Shown: positions 13,236 to 24,661, counted from the stretch's first letter. The stretch is DNA of 64,000 bases from Paramecium tetraurelia (GCF_000165425.1 NW_001799588.1:190920-254919); one strand, 5' to 3'. Numbers and translations: made by a program. Notes: generated by a model not told the origin, from the sequence alone.

Positions 13236-14094
13236 TCAATGTTTAGCCATGAATTTATCATTCATCCATATCCCTTCAACACTATGACTCTAATAATAAT
13301 AGATCCCACTTCCACAAACACCATCATCAACGAATCTACCCCTAAAATAGTTTTGATTTTTAAATCTCAACTCTCCCTTCCCCTATTTCATCCCTTAAGC
13401 AACCTACCCCTTAAAGTATTCCCAATCAGATAAATCCACATGAGTTTTGTCATCTTAAGCATCTTCTCTCCACATTTCTATGTCATCCCCTTCAGGATAA
13501 TTATTCAGGAATGTTCCTTATATCAAATTATTCCCATCCTTAGAGAAGAAGAAGATCCCTCTACCCTCTCTTTTTTTTTTTTCGCATTATATAAACCAAC
13601 ATAGTAGCAGCCATTTGTATATGGTAAATGGCCTTACAAAATTTCGATTTTTGCAGGTTTTGGCAATTCTAAAACTTTATTCTTAGGAGTCCTAATATCT
13701 ATAATGGATTCTGTCGCATCAGGAGATTAGGCAGTTTTTAAGATCTATTTATTGTACACCACCATCACTGTCTTTAGTTCAGGCAATTTGTAAGCCTTGG
13801 TGTAATTACTGACTGATATTGATAATTGAATTGGGTCTGGTCTACCATACTTATCCATTTCTAATATTGATCGAAGCAATCTGTCAAAATAGAGAGGAGA
13901 GGCAATTTGATATCATCTAATAATTCAAAATCAAATCCCTCTTGTTTATAAAGAATTTCAGTCTTCTTGAATCCCAAAGAATATACACAAACTAATCCTA
14001 ATATATCTGATTTGAAAAGATCATGTTCTGGATGAGTCTTATAAAGTGATAAGCATTTTAATCTCTAATTTTTTAAATTCTCTTTGTTAATCAT
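13236..14094 (-). CDS. MORN-repeat protein with apparent frame breaks
   Basis: The protein can be followed from ATG 14094 to TGA 13238 (about 286 residues) only by changing frame twice. It has a helical N-terminal half (DILGLVCVYSLGFKKTEIL, SPLYFDRLLRSILEMDKYGR). The C-terminal half carries MORN-type repeats (YVGLYN, GIFFFSKDGNNLIQGTF, GQVAQGMKQGKGELRF, YFRGRFVDDGVCGSGIYY). MORN repeats bind membranes or serve as scaffolds. The first break lies near 13891-13911 and no GT-AG intron of normal size can explain it. The second is at a run of 12 T (13571-13582) and is also compatible with a 26-nt intron. Sequencing or assembly indels, or early pseudogene decay, fit best. Confidence 0.6.
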
Positions 14095-14671
14095 ATCTTA
14101 TAATTATTATCAAATTAGTGTAATTTTAAAATAATTCTAAACGTATACTGTAATAAAATATTGGACTGCAAAAGTTCTTCATTATTTAATTATGAAATAG
14201 AAAAGGATCCTCTAATTTATATACATACAATTATTCAATTGTATAGACTCTAAAGATTCCCTTTGGATTTATATTATTGTAGTGCTGCTTCTATTATTAC
14301 AATTTGGCTAAAGCTGCAGATACATATCCTAACATAGACCAGACTTCAGGAACTGTTAATTTAGTTGAAACAAAGTCATCTAATCTAATTGAAAATCAAA
14401 GAACATATTAATAGATATGAAATAGCTATCATATTTATGAATCACTTTGTTAAATGGATCCTATTCACGTTTAACTAAATATTCTAATTAATCTCTAATT
14501 CTGAAATAAATATCATAGAGTTTGGCTCTAACCAATTTAAACTGTGGATCTCCTGTATGCTCATACACTTCCATTTAACTAAATTTTAAGGGCTTCATTC
14601 CTATATGGATAAGGAGGTCTGAAATCCTCTGTAAAGGCAGCAACATCAGCACTTGTACACGCTTATCCCAT
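14091..14671 (-). CDS. Unknown helical protein, 5' and 3' ends unresolved
   Basis: The clear core reads MEVYEHTGDPQF, KLYDIYFRIRDQLEYLV, DDFVSTKLTVPEVWSMLGY, ALAKLQQQKQHYNN and INPKGIFRVYTIEQLYVYKL, with a 20-nt intron at 14385-14404. The most natural N terminus (MGQACTSADVAAFTEDFRPP, possibly N-myristoylated, ATG at 14671) is one base out of frame with the core. The slip lies near 14577-14590. An in-frame ATG at 14646 exists but gives poor codon use. The 3' end has no good stop before the next gene's start; one candidate needs a 17-nt intron. Function unknown. Together with its neighbour it looks damaged or mis-sequenced. Confidence 0.45.
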
Positions 14672-15108
14672 TTTAGAATATAATTTATTATTATATTATA
14701 ATAATATTAACTCAATAATATATTTATTATGCATCTAATATAAAATGAAACTGATTATAATTCATGTTTCTATGAATACGCTTAATTTGAAATTTTATCT
14801 CATCTCATTTGATGACACTAATCTCTCATATCACAAAATCTCCTTCTTTATTAAATTCATTTTTTTCATCCAATAACTATATTTTCATACGTAAGTGTAA
14901 TCTATATTCTATCAATAAAAATGCTTAATGCCAAAATTCTTTGAAATGATATGGATCCTTTTTCAGCTATCTCACTTCTTATTCTATTTATTAAATTAGC
15001 TAATATGATATCAATTTCTTTACCAAAAAATGAGGAGAATTGTTAATTAAATTTCATTATAAAAAAAAATAATCTTCTATTATATTAATATTTAAATTTT
15101 CTAACGTA
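14672..15108. other. AT-rich spacer
   Basis: About 440 bp with poly-A/T runs and no convincing coding frame. It lies between two minus-strand genes. Confidence 0.55.
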
Positions 15109-15950
15109 TCATAGTTTCTTGATATGGGAGAAGTTCTTAGGATTTTTGATACCCTTATATATCTATTGACGATATCGAAGATGCCAATTATGCTAAACTA
15201 TCTTTGAATTAAATATATAATTAATTGCGTACTTCTTTACGAAAATACGACTAAAAGATAATAGAATTAGGGTTACCTTAATATTCTAAAAGTTTGATTG
15301 AATTCTTCCTCATGAGGGTCCTCAGATTAAGATAGTAATCCACTGAAAGTGCGAATATTCATCAACTTCCTCTTGTAGACTGTGATTCTTTCTAAAAATT
15401 TGACTACCTTAAGCTAGTCTCCCAGTATTTAATGACAAAGAGCTGGATTTTTTGAAGCAAAAGTGATTATAGCCTTACAATAGTTCTTGGGAATGTTTTT
15501 TGTGTCCTTCTGTTCTTGATTTAACATTCCTTTTCGTTTGTGGATACCTAGTTTAATGGACACACATTATTAAGTATTCAATCTAGGCACAAACTGTTAC
15601 ATATGTAATTATTCTTAGCAATCATTCCTGTCAGGGGTATTGGCAACATCAATTTTATGTCCACCTAAGTGTACCTACCTATTTAATAGAGATAATACCA
15701 AAAACTCATTGTATTAATACTAAAGTACGAATGGATATGATGGAATGCCAAGATTTTGAGAGCGATGTTAAGCCAATTAGAGGATATGCAGAGCTTGTAA
15801 GAATTTACTTACAGCTTTTAAATAAGCTTATTAAAAGGATTGATTTTCTTCTTTATCCTTTCTTTTATTTAGGTTATAAGGCTCTGTTTTAGAGGTACTA
15901 ACTGGAGTTTAGACATTTTGCTCCTCCTCCTTTACTATACAATTCCTCAT
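15109..15950 (-). CDS. Unknown basic protein
   Basis: A 271-residue protein from ATG 15950 to TGA 15111, with one 26-nt intron at 15251-15276. It is rich in Lys, Gln and Asn, with short Cys/His-containing segments (NPALCHQILGDQ, QHNWHLRYRQQ). The middle (SYPFVLQYQYNEFLVLSLLN) and the C-terminal helix block (FQTFR..., RIFVKKYAINYIFNSKIVQH) look folded. No family was recognised. The 5' flank carries a short tandem repeat. Confidence 0.7.
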
Positions 15951-15953
15951 TGT

Positions 15954-16002
15954 ACAAATCTTTTTTATTATATACTATACAAATCTTTTTTATAATATAC
16001 TA
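15954..16002. repeat. Two-copy tandem repeat, about 25 bp unit
   Basis: Two adjacent near-identical copies of about 25 bp sharing the core ACAAATCTTTTTTATTATA, ending four bases before the ATG of the gene at 15109-15950. A third, weaker partial copy of the core occurs a little upstream on the plus strand. It lies in that gene's promoter or 5' UTR and may be chance slippage. Confidence 0.6.
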
Positions 16003-16257
16003 ACACCTTTTTTATAAATAGAAATTGCTTCTTTAAAATAGAATGTATCCTAAAAAGATTGAATATATAATAATAATTTATTAAATATTCAATTGAAGAC
16101 ACATTGTTTACACTCCTCATCGATTCTATAACATCAGCAGTAGATCTAAAATAATATAAGTTACTTAAAAATAAGGCACTTATTATGCTAATAATATATA
16201 AAAGAGAGCAAGAATTCTGACTTCATTTTATATATTATTAATTTATTATTATTATTA

Positions 16258-17620
16258 ATGGAACAATACTCACAAGAAAACCCACTGTTTGATCTGCTAT
16301 ACATTTTAAGAGGAGGAATTCCTTCTCATCCCTACTTATTTCATCATATCTTTCAATACTTTGACAAGGATCAAAAATTAGCCATAAAACTCTGCAGAAT
16401 ATTGATGAACTATCAAGATTGTAATCAGAAAAACCAAAATGGATTCACACCGCTCCAAATTGCTGTTATTTACAATCAAATAGGCGCTATAAGATATGCA
16501 TAAAAAGAGGGTCGATTCGATTTCAATGATGAAACGTTAATGTAATTAGCAATCACTTATGTTTAACTTGAAATAGTCGAAATTCTATTATTGGTAAGAA
16601 TATTGTCCATAATGTTAGGAAGAAGGCTTATCAGTAATTGAAACAAATTACAAAAAATTGAATACTTAATCCTCAACCTATTTAAAAATCCTAAAAAGGT
16701 TAGAGAAAATAGAAATTCAAAAGGTGTTGGGAGAGGATACATCTGAGTATTAAGAAATTGTAGTTAATGAAGTTCCTTAATTCCCAATTGCCAAAACTCC
16801 AGGTAAAATTATGTCGGATAATGTTAATGAATGTCTCATCTCATCTGCCTAGTGTATATAAACATTAGAAGACATCAACCACGATAATATTTAATAGCTG
16901 AAAATTAAAAAAAGCAACCTATGCACTTAAAGTTCTTGCCAAGAACATCAAATTTAAAAATAGAACAACAATTAAATCAAAGAACAATAAGAAAATCGAA
17001 TCTCCTATTAGAATTTATTTAGATGCGAAATCGTCGTTGACTAATTACTTTCTGCGATATTCTAATTTAAATATGTAATAAAATATGCATAATTAAGAGC
17101 CATAATTAGATTATGCGATCTTATTGTTTCTAACTTAAAACAAATCGGATTTCTACTACACGAATTTGGATAGCTTGATTGAATAAGAATTAATGGTATT
17201 CCCTAATAATTACTAATTTTCATATTCAAACTTCGATTAAACTTAGAAGATTGATAATTATTACAAAAAAGTAACGAAAGAAATTTCATAAATCGTTCAT
17301 GAATATAAGTAGGTAATTTTATTTAATATCAAAAGTAACTAAAAAAAAAGCAGCATCACTTTGACAATCTAAAGGCTTTGCTCTCCTATAAACTAAAATA
17401 TGATATTTCATATCAAGGCCCAGGTGGGGACTTGCTCATGAAATTCTAAAATTCACTCCAAATTTATAGAGGTCTCTTTTATATTCTCCATAAACCTTGC
17501 ATGAATGTCAATTGCACTTTTTTCACTCTAGAATAATTTGAATTAGTAAATAAATTAGAGTTCAGAAATTCATTCTAATAACTTACTACTAACCAGACCC
17601 TATAAACAACCAATTAATGA
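16258..17620 (+). CDS. Ankyrin-repeat protein with one apparent frame slip
   Basis: About 437 residues with introns 16594-16618 (25 nt) and 17313-17335 (23 nt). The N terminus carries two or three ankyrin repeats (NGFTPLQIAVIYNQIGAIRY, DETLMQLAITYVQLEIVEILL). A Lys/Ser/Gln-rich middle follows, then a folded C-terminal part (LDYAILLFLTQNKSDFYYTN, SYQGPGGDLLMKFQNSLQIY, GLFYILHKPCMNVNCTFF). The frame continues only if the run of seven A at 16907-16913 is counted as six; with that correction the exon sum is an exact multiple of three. An extra A is therefore the simplest explanation (sequence error or recent mutation). Ankyrin repeats mediate protein binding; the partner is unknown. Confidence 0.7.
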
Positions 17621-17918
17621 TTAAATATATATATATAATGAATTAAACTACTTTATCATAATAAGTGAATTCATTAAATTTTTATATAAAATAATTTTTT
17701 CGTACCACATTTTTTATTATTAATACATTATATATATTAAATTATAATGAAATAAATTTAAAAGTAAAAAAATATATCCTCTATAAATCTGATATATAAA
17801 TTGAACTTATGTAAAATCTTATTTGAACATAAAGAAACCGTTAACTCAGACAGATTGAACTGAACAGAGTTTGATTGCTAAACACCAGGATAGAATATAT
17901 TGTATATATATTAATAGA

Positions 17919-19067
17919 TCAAACCAACACATAATAGCTAACGATAATAGGGACTCCATGCAATAAACTAAACCAAAAGTAAATCAACCCTATCCTTGTG
18001 TTCTTTAGGAATCTCAATGCCATCATAACTGGAACTTGTAACAACATGATGAAAGTCATAAAAGGAGTGAATTATCGTAAAGCTGCTATCAATATTATCT
18101 CATGAAGCAAGGCTGAAAATGCAAAGGTAAGTACTTTTGACCATACTCGAGGTACTTTCCATTCTTACAATTACAAATATACATGTGTATGCAAAAATGC
18201 ATATACTACTGTATTCCATTTTGCATTGAATTCTTCAAAGGTTGTTGCATTCCACCTAATATTAAATGATATTTAATACCAATCATGATAGAATTCCCTA
18301 TCCCCAAAATATGTGATTTCCGCCAATAAATTTAATATGTTTTCAAAGGTTAGGAAGAAAAGAACTATCCAAAATGCAGTCAAGGGAAATAACAGCAATA
18401 TTGTTTGTAGAATCTAATCAGAAGTTCCTATTATTGAAGGCTCAATGTGCTTAGCTATTATTACAGCACCAAGAATATCAAAATACGCTATATTAAATAG
18501 CTTTGCAAAACAATAAACTAATCTGATCTTCTTTGTTTTTGGATAATCGTGATAGAATACCAATGCAGGAGTAATCATATAAATAAAGAATTCCCACAGA
18601 CCTATTGGTTTTTTACAATGTTTAAGATAAGAAACTTCCTTCATAAATCCAATGCAAGCCATGGCACCAACAAAAGCTCCAGGTATAAAGCCCAGTTAAT
18701 ATTTAATTGTAAACCATGGAAATATCACAAATGGAAGAGAAATGAACAATGTTAGCAACATCTTCTTACCATATAAATGTGAAAAGTAAACTGTGTATGG
18801 ATAGGTGAATGACTTATATAAGTTAGTATTATTTACATAAATAGCCCAGATTATCATTAGAATGCCATCTCTCTTTACGGCTTAGATAGTTGGCGAATTA
18901 GCTAGTATAGTCCCTAACTAATTAAAATAGATAAGCTCAAGTAAGTAATAGATTCCCAACATATGTGCATAATAATAGAATCCATGCATTTTGGACTTAG
19001 ACAACACTGAGTGATCATCCATATCATCTAATTATGATACACGATGTTGGTAGGTATAAGGTTTCAT
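17919..19067 (-). CDS. MBOAT acyltransferase, sterol O-acyltransferase (SOAT)-like
   Basis: A 382-residue intronless protein with eight or so hydrophobic segments. The SOAT/DGAT1 signature is present: FGDREFYHDWYQ corresponds to the FYxDWWN motif, followed by a TFEEFNAKWN block. LLHEI provides the catalytic His. Family members esterify sterols or diacylglycerol with fatty acyl-CoA in the ER membrane. The second W of the motif is Y here. The protein is shorter than animal SOAT (about 550 residues) because its N terminus is short. The thioesterase gene upstream ends only 18 bp before its ATG. Sterol versus diacylglycerol as acceptor cannot be settled from sequence alone. Confidence 0.85.
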
Positions 19068-19085
19068 AATGATAATAAATTTATT

Positions 19086-19595
19086 TCATGAAATTTTTTT
19101 GAAATCTGAATCAAAAAATGTTCCAGGTAAAACTGCTTTTATGTGTCTCCCTGTTGTTACTAATTTCATGTTGTGTTCCTCGTAAATATCGCAGACTGAA
19201 TAGGCTACATTTCTGCCTACTTTTTGACAAACTGCATGCACTAACAAAGAATCATTTAATTTTGCAGGACTTATAAATGATAAACCCAATTCAATACTAA
19301 AAAATGTCAAAATGTAATACCTCACTGTCCTTGAGAGATTTTTATCTCCTCTTAAAATAGCGATAGTTGTTGCACAATCTAAAATAGTAGCTAATGCTCC
19401 TCCATGAACTGACCCATTCATATTCATTATGGTTTATGGTACCTTATATCTCAAAACCAAATGGTTTGAATTTCTTTCTAATGCGTGTCCTGGAAGGAAT
19501 TAAAATGCTGAATAGAAGTGTTCTGCAAATGTATTTTTCAGAATGGGAATTTAGACAAATCTCTTGAAGATATCTCCAAATTCTTTATGTACCAT
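19086..19595 (-). CDS. Hotdog-fold acyl-CoA thioesterase (PaaI/4HBT type)
   Basis: A 161-residue protein with one 24-nt intron at 19297-19320. Removing it joins TVSIELGLSFISPAK, the conserved central strand of the family. The hotdog signature NGSVHGGALATILDCATTIA (HGG motif on the catalytic helix) is intact. Family members hydrolyse acyl-CoA thioesters. The intron is a multiple of three and has no in-frame TGA, so an unspliced mRNA would still be translated with eight extra residues. The gene lies 18 bp upstream of the SOAT-like gene on the same strand, so both act on acyl-CoA, though co-transcription is not implied in a ciliate. Confidence 0.88.
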
Positions 19596-19633
19596 TTTAT
19601 GAAAATAAAAAATTATTATTTTCATAAAGTCAG

Positions 19634-20651
19634 TCAATCTCCACTTGTTAAATAGAATATTAGTTAATCATGCTTTCTTAATTGGAGTTTGCTTTCTCTA
19701 TCACTTACAAGACCTACTTTGTTCAATTCTGTCACTACCTCTTATCCTTGTTAAACAACTTCAATAGGAATTCCTAAAAGCTCATTTCTGAATGATCCTA
19801 AGATGTTCATTGTGCTATAGCATACCTATTTCACATGCCTCATAAACAAATTAATATGCCACAGTATCCACTCCAGCACATCTGCAATCTATCAAATGCA
19901 AATGTGGATGAACTAGATAATCATTCAACTTAGGTTTCTATTTTGCATAATCAATACCCACCCAATCAAAGAACAGACTTTAGATTGGACAAATGCATTC
20001 TTTCGATTATTCAATAGAAGGCTCTTCAAATTCAATTGTGTCTGGATCAATGAATGTCATTTTGTTATAAAAATTGATTGCTATCTTAACACAATCTCCA
20101 CTCAAAATTGGTTGCATGTTCATTACTTGAGTTACACTCTCGAAATTGTGTTTGGTCTATTCTCTGGCAATCCAAATAACTCTCTTTGAATTCTGCGGTA
20201 ACACATCAAATTTATACTAACTTCTGTACTTGTGATTATATTTGAAGGCAATAGTAATGCATTTCCCATTGAACCCACTCATGACTTCCGAGATTATGGT
20301 TCTATCCCATCTAAATAATTTCTTAGTTTTAGTACTGTCCACCCAAAAGCTTGTCTATAAGAAATCGCTATTCTTAAATGAAAGGATATGCAAATGTGCT
20401 TTGATAAATCGATTATCTAAATCCTCAAGCCATTCTTTCAACGTCTGGTGAAATCCTACATACCATTGTCCTGAAACCAGAATCAGTTGTGTAAAATCTG
20501 CAATCAAGAACCCAAGAATATTTCGACGTATTCTATCCTAGCCTTATTTAATAAAGAGAAATCGAGTAAGCACATCAGTAGCCTCTTATTGTTGAAGAAC
20601 TCTAGCCATCATTTTGGGGATCGTGGCCTTTTTGCTTTCCTTTCGCTGCAT
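19634..20651 (-). CDS. Unknown protein
   Basis: A 329-residue protein from ATG 20651 to TGA 19636 with a 28-nt intron at 19798-19825. It is a globular, mixed protein with strand-rich parts ([37 protein letters not shown]) and no recognised family. The minus frame upstream is open and coding-like back to an ATG at 20878 (MNKFIEWVLQAIYNNF, VSRIVLKLCSKYI). Joining it would need a 38-nt intron, longer than any other here. If real, the protein gains about 75 residues and its start would lie 10 bp from the divergent trichocyst gene. Confidence 0.72.
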
Positions 20652-20888
20652 TTTATATATTATATATATAAATCATTTTAAACCATAATTATGTACTTCG
20701 AGCACAATTTCAGTACAATTCTTGATACTTTTGAGTCCCAATTCAACTCATGATACTCTTTATGACTTTATATCAAATTCTCAACTTGCAGTATTTCTTC
20801 AAAGTAATTGAGATAATAGTTTATAAACACAAAATTATTATAAATTGCCTATAACACCCATTCAATAAATTTATTCATATTTATTAAT

Positions 20889-22055
20889 ATGTAAAAAACG
20901 ATTTTAGCTTTGCTGATTGTTATGTGCACAGCACTCCAAGTGCAAGAGTTACAATAGGCCAACAAATAATTCGATAAGCTATCTTAAGACTCTCCTGTGG
21001 GAAAATTCTTAATGGATTTGGCTTAGATTCATGCTGAAGTGCAAGGACCATTGGATGATTTAAAAGAAACAATTGAAAAATTTTATGAGAATTTGCAAGA
21101 CAGTCTCTCTCAATTAGATGGTGAATTTCAATCTAAATAAGCAATTCATTTGAAGTAGTTTAAATTAATAGAATAGGGTTCTTCAAAATTATGAATCCAA
21201 TTAATAAGATGCTTAAATCGACATAGCTTAATCGCAAGATCAATTAGATAATGTATTGTCAAGAAACAAGGAAAACATTGAGAAGAGATTGAAATAGATC
21301 CAATAAAACATCAATGACAATAGATCAAATATTCAAAGAGACAAATTATAAAGAAATCAGTAAAAGGATTAAAATGTCGAGCACATCCATGAGCATCAAT
21401 AGGCAACCACATCAATCGACGAAGCATTGTCTCTGGTGTAAGGTTTGAGCAGTGGAAACATTGCCTTTGTTGAAGCCCCAATGAAAAAGACTCTGGATTA
21501 TATTAAATAGAAAGTAAACTCAAGAGAGGAATATGCTCCATTAGTAGATGCATTGATCAGTTTGTCTGGAACTTAGGATACAAAATAAATTAAAGAATTG
21601 TTGAATAAATTGAGAAATTAGATTGTTGATTCTATGATTCAATTGACAGGAGATGAAAATGATGCTTAGAAAATGTTTGAGGATCGTTAAAAGTAATTGG
21701 ATTCAGAGTTCTCAGTAATTTGCATTTTAAATTTGATAGGAATTCTAAAATCAAGTGAATTAGGCAACCTATGATTTGGCATCTATCTCAGCTAGAATTG
21801 ATTAGGAAAAGGAATTCACAAAGCAGAGACAAAGTGATTTGGACATGTACAATAGCTAAATTGGTATTTAATGTGTTAATTTAAGAAATGGAGAACAACA
21901 ATTTCGCTGCAATTACTGGATTATACAATGAGATTAGGTCTGTGAGATTGAAGGAGTTAAAGATTGCTGAAGATGCTAAAAAGTATGGAATTAATTCATT
22001 ATATTAAGTTTCGCTTATTCATCACAATTTAGAGAGTTGTTGCAATCAAAATTGA
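20889..22055 (+). CDS. Trichocyst matrix protein (secretory granule core)
   Basis: A 366-residue protein with a signal peptide (MQKTILALLIVMCTALQVQ). It has long heptad helices (GPLDDLKETIEKFYENLQDS, NKENIEKRLKQIQQNIND) and a helical C-terminal half starting after PMKKTLDYI. This is the layout of Paramecium trichocyst matrix proteins, which are processed and crystallise in the exocytotic dense-core granule. Introns: 21715-21739 (25 nt) and 21864-21885 (22 nt) are clear. The first, 21158-21176, would be only 19 nt; alternatively a GGG near 21177 has one G too many. No obvious propeptide cleavage site was assigned. Divergent from the gene on the left. Confidence 0.85.
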
Positions 22056-22092
22056 ACAAATGAAATTTATATATATATTGATATATAATAAA

Positions 22093-22974
22093 TCATATTA
22101 ATGATGGTTTTGGTTCAGTATTGTATTGCTAGGGGGATTGAATTAGATGTATCGATCTAGATGGTGTTCTAGTTATAATTTATTTCTTTGATGAGGTTGG
22201 CGTTTGAGGAGTGTCACAGATGGCTTCATCATATAATTTAGACAGTTCTTCAAATTGTGATTTTAAGTTCTATTGTTTGACACGAATCTTTTCAAATAAA
22301 TTGGGTGAATGAGCAATCTAAGAGCTATTGTTCGATAGACTGATTTATTTATGCAAAGTCTTAATAGATTCTGTTTGATCATCTATAATCTATTACAAAT
22401 TGTAGGTTCTTATTTCATATTAATCTTTGAGATCCTTCAATTGCTTATCTTTATGATCAATCATCTTCTGTTGCTCCTTAGTGTAGGCTTCGAATTATGA
22501 TAATCTGGATATAGTTTTATCCTTTTCATCTAATTACTCACGCAATTCATCGATTTCAACTTTTTAACAGACCTGCAATTTCTATAAAGCCATCTAGAGT
22601 TCTTCAATGTCTTTTTATTATTTAGCATTTTACTACTGAAGCGTTTCGATTTCTTGATCTTTTTTGAGGCTTTCTTTGTTATCAGGAATGAAATGAGATT
22701 GTTACAATTAAGAGAATAGGGAGTGCTGACTTTCATTGACTTCTTCGATTTTACCGAGATTCGACCTCTCGAATTGGCTCATTGAATAAGTAAGTTGGCT
22801 ATTTTGTACAGCTGATGTATTGTAAGAGACCGTCTCTTCATCAGGTATTACACTGTTGATCTTCTTCTGTAATTGAGAATAAGTCATGAAGTCTCCTTTT
22901 TTGATTGGAGATGTATCAGTTATTTTGGTTGGATGCTACTCTTCTATTTCCTCTTCAGAATTAACTTCACTCAT
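22093..22974 (-). CDS. Coiled-coil protein
   Basis: A 293-residue intronless protein from ATG 22974 to TGA 22095. The N-terminal 95 residues are acidic and disordered with SP/TP sites. Residues about 100-215 form a long coiled coil (HFIPDNKESLKKDQEIETLQ, ALQKLQ, LREQLDEKDKTISRL, YTKEQQKMIDHKDKQLKDLK). The C-terminal 60 residues contain TPQTP and SPQQ patches that could be phosphorylated. No family was recognised. It converges with the trichocyst gene (37 bp between stops). Confidence 0.8.
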
Positions 22975-23079
22975 TAATAAATTTTATTTTCTTATTTCAT
23001 TAAGTTTAATTTCTTAAGACAGAATACAATTAAGATTATCTTATTTATTTACGTTAAATATAAATTATAAAATCACCCC

Positions 23080-24470
23080 ATGTCCCAATATCCCCAAACT
23101 CAGAGACAACAACGATCAGTAACTAATGTGAACAATGTTTCCTTCGCTGGATCTCAATTTAGCAATGTAATTACGATTTGAAATAAGAGTAGCAAAAATA
23201 AAGTGAAGCTTCACTTTCTCCAATGAAGAATCAAGAATTTGTTAAACCCAAAACACAAAGAGTCTATAAAACATAAACTATGAATTCCATGCCTACAATG
23301 TAAGGAATTCCTACGATGACAGGAATCCCAAATGCATTTACAGTATAATAAAATTGTGTGGCAGCTCAACCCTTATGCATGAACATCATAGTAGTTTCTA
23401 AAGAAGAAATTGAAATGCCTTGGAGACTTGAATGCGAGTATTTACAATCACTAATTACTGAACTTCAAAATAAATAACAAGGCAAATCTGTTTAAATTGT
23501 AGAGAAAACAATAACGGACAACTCAAGAGTCGAATTGTTAGAGTCATAACTCAAAGAATTAAGAAGACAAAATGAATCTTTATAGTATGAATTGCATACA
23601 TCAAAAATTAATTATGAAAAAGAATTACAAAGAATAAATAGCACATTTGAACTTAGGAGTGCCTAAGTTGAAGATATTTCATAAAAAGAAAGCGAATTTT
23701 ATCTTATTAGAATCAAATTAGAAGACCAAATATCCCAATTGGAAAGTAAAATAAAATAATCAGAATTTCAATTGAGAAGATCATCAGATGAAAATGTTAG
23801 ATTACAATAAATAATTAAGTAATTAAAATTAATAATGTAGTTCTCGAGAATCTGAAATCAATTCTCTTAGAATCCAAATTACTTCCATTTAATCTAACAC
23901 TAACAATAGCGAACTTGCTAGAATCAGAGAATTGGAAACACAAATAAGATACTTAAACTAAGAAATTGATAATGTTAATTCAAAACTTATTAATTCCAAT
24001 AATGAAAATTAACAATTAAGAATTCAAATCTAAAGTTTTGATTATAAATCAGATTAATAAAATAACGAACTTATACTTAAATTACGAGAATATGAAAGCA
24101 GAACTACTATGCTTACATCTGAAATAGAGCGTCTTATTTATTCACTCAAATAAAAAGAAATTGAATTAGAGGAGTGGAAGTCTAGATATTAGTAATTGGA
24201 AATGTCTGGATCTTCTGTTTTCTAAGAAAAAGTAGAATATCTATCCTAAGAAGTAGAAGTTTGGAAATCTAAATTCATCAGAGCAAATCATGAATTCAAT
24301 AGATGCTAAGAAGAAATCACTATGTTATAGGCTGAATTAGAATCATTCAAAAAACAAAGAAAAGTATCTTCAATAATTTATATTTTTAGTAAGAATTAAC
24401 AATTACTTCGAGAGTAGTTACTAAATAAGCAACGACTTAAAATAGTGGTTATAAATAATACTAACAGTGA
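23080..24470 (+). CDS. Long coiled-coil protein
   Basis: A 438-residue protein with three introns: 23167-23192 (26 nt), 23819-23840 (22 nt) and 24364-24389 (26 nt). The N-terminal 100 residues are polar. A near-continuous coiled coil runs from about residue 105 to 410 (ESQLKELRRQNESL, EDQISQLESKI, LRIQITS, VEYLSQEVEVWKSKF, LQAELESFKKQRK). Structural or scaffolding role inferred; no family named. The 3' end is uncertain. If the last intron is not spliced, the frame runs on past 24470 through coding-like sequence, with no TGA until it overlaps the opposite-strand gene. Confidence 0.75.
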
Positions 24471-24661
24471 ATATATTAATGATATTCAATATTAAAAATC
24501 AGATTACTACTCATCTTATACTTATACATCTGAAACGTCTGGATGTGGTGACTAGTATGGTCTATCATTCACTCTTTCAAAACATTTAGAAATCTTAGGA
24601 TTCGATAATGGCGATGGGTTCATCTAATCTAATTCATCATAAACACTTCTTATAAAACTAA
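24471..24661. other. Convergent 3' spacer with a coding-like plus frame
   Basis: About 190 bp between convergent genes. The plus frame that skips the last intron of the coiled-coil gene is open here and Ser/Tyr-rich (SDYYSSYTYTSETSGCGD), so it may be an alternative C terminus. It has no stop before the opposite-strand gene. Confidence 0.35.

Noticed and set aside
16907-16913. Programmed plus-one frameshifting as in Euplotes
   Set aside because: Euplotes shifts occur at AAA-stop contexts. Here the breaks sit at plain homopolymers without a stop codon and the organism has Paramecium features, so error or mutation is simpler.
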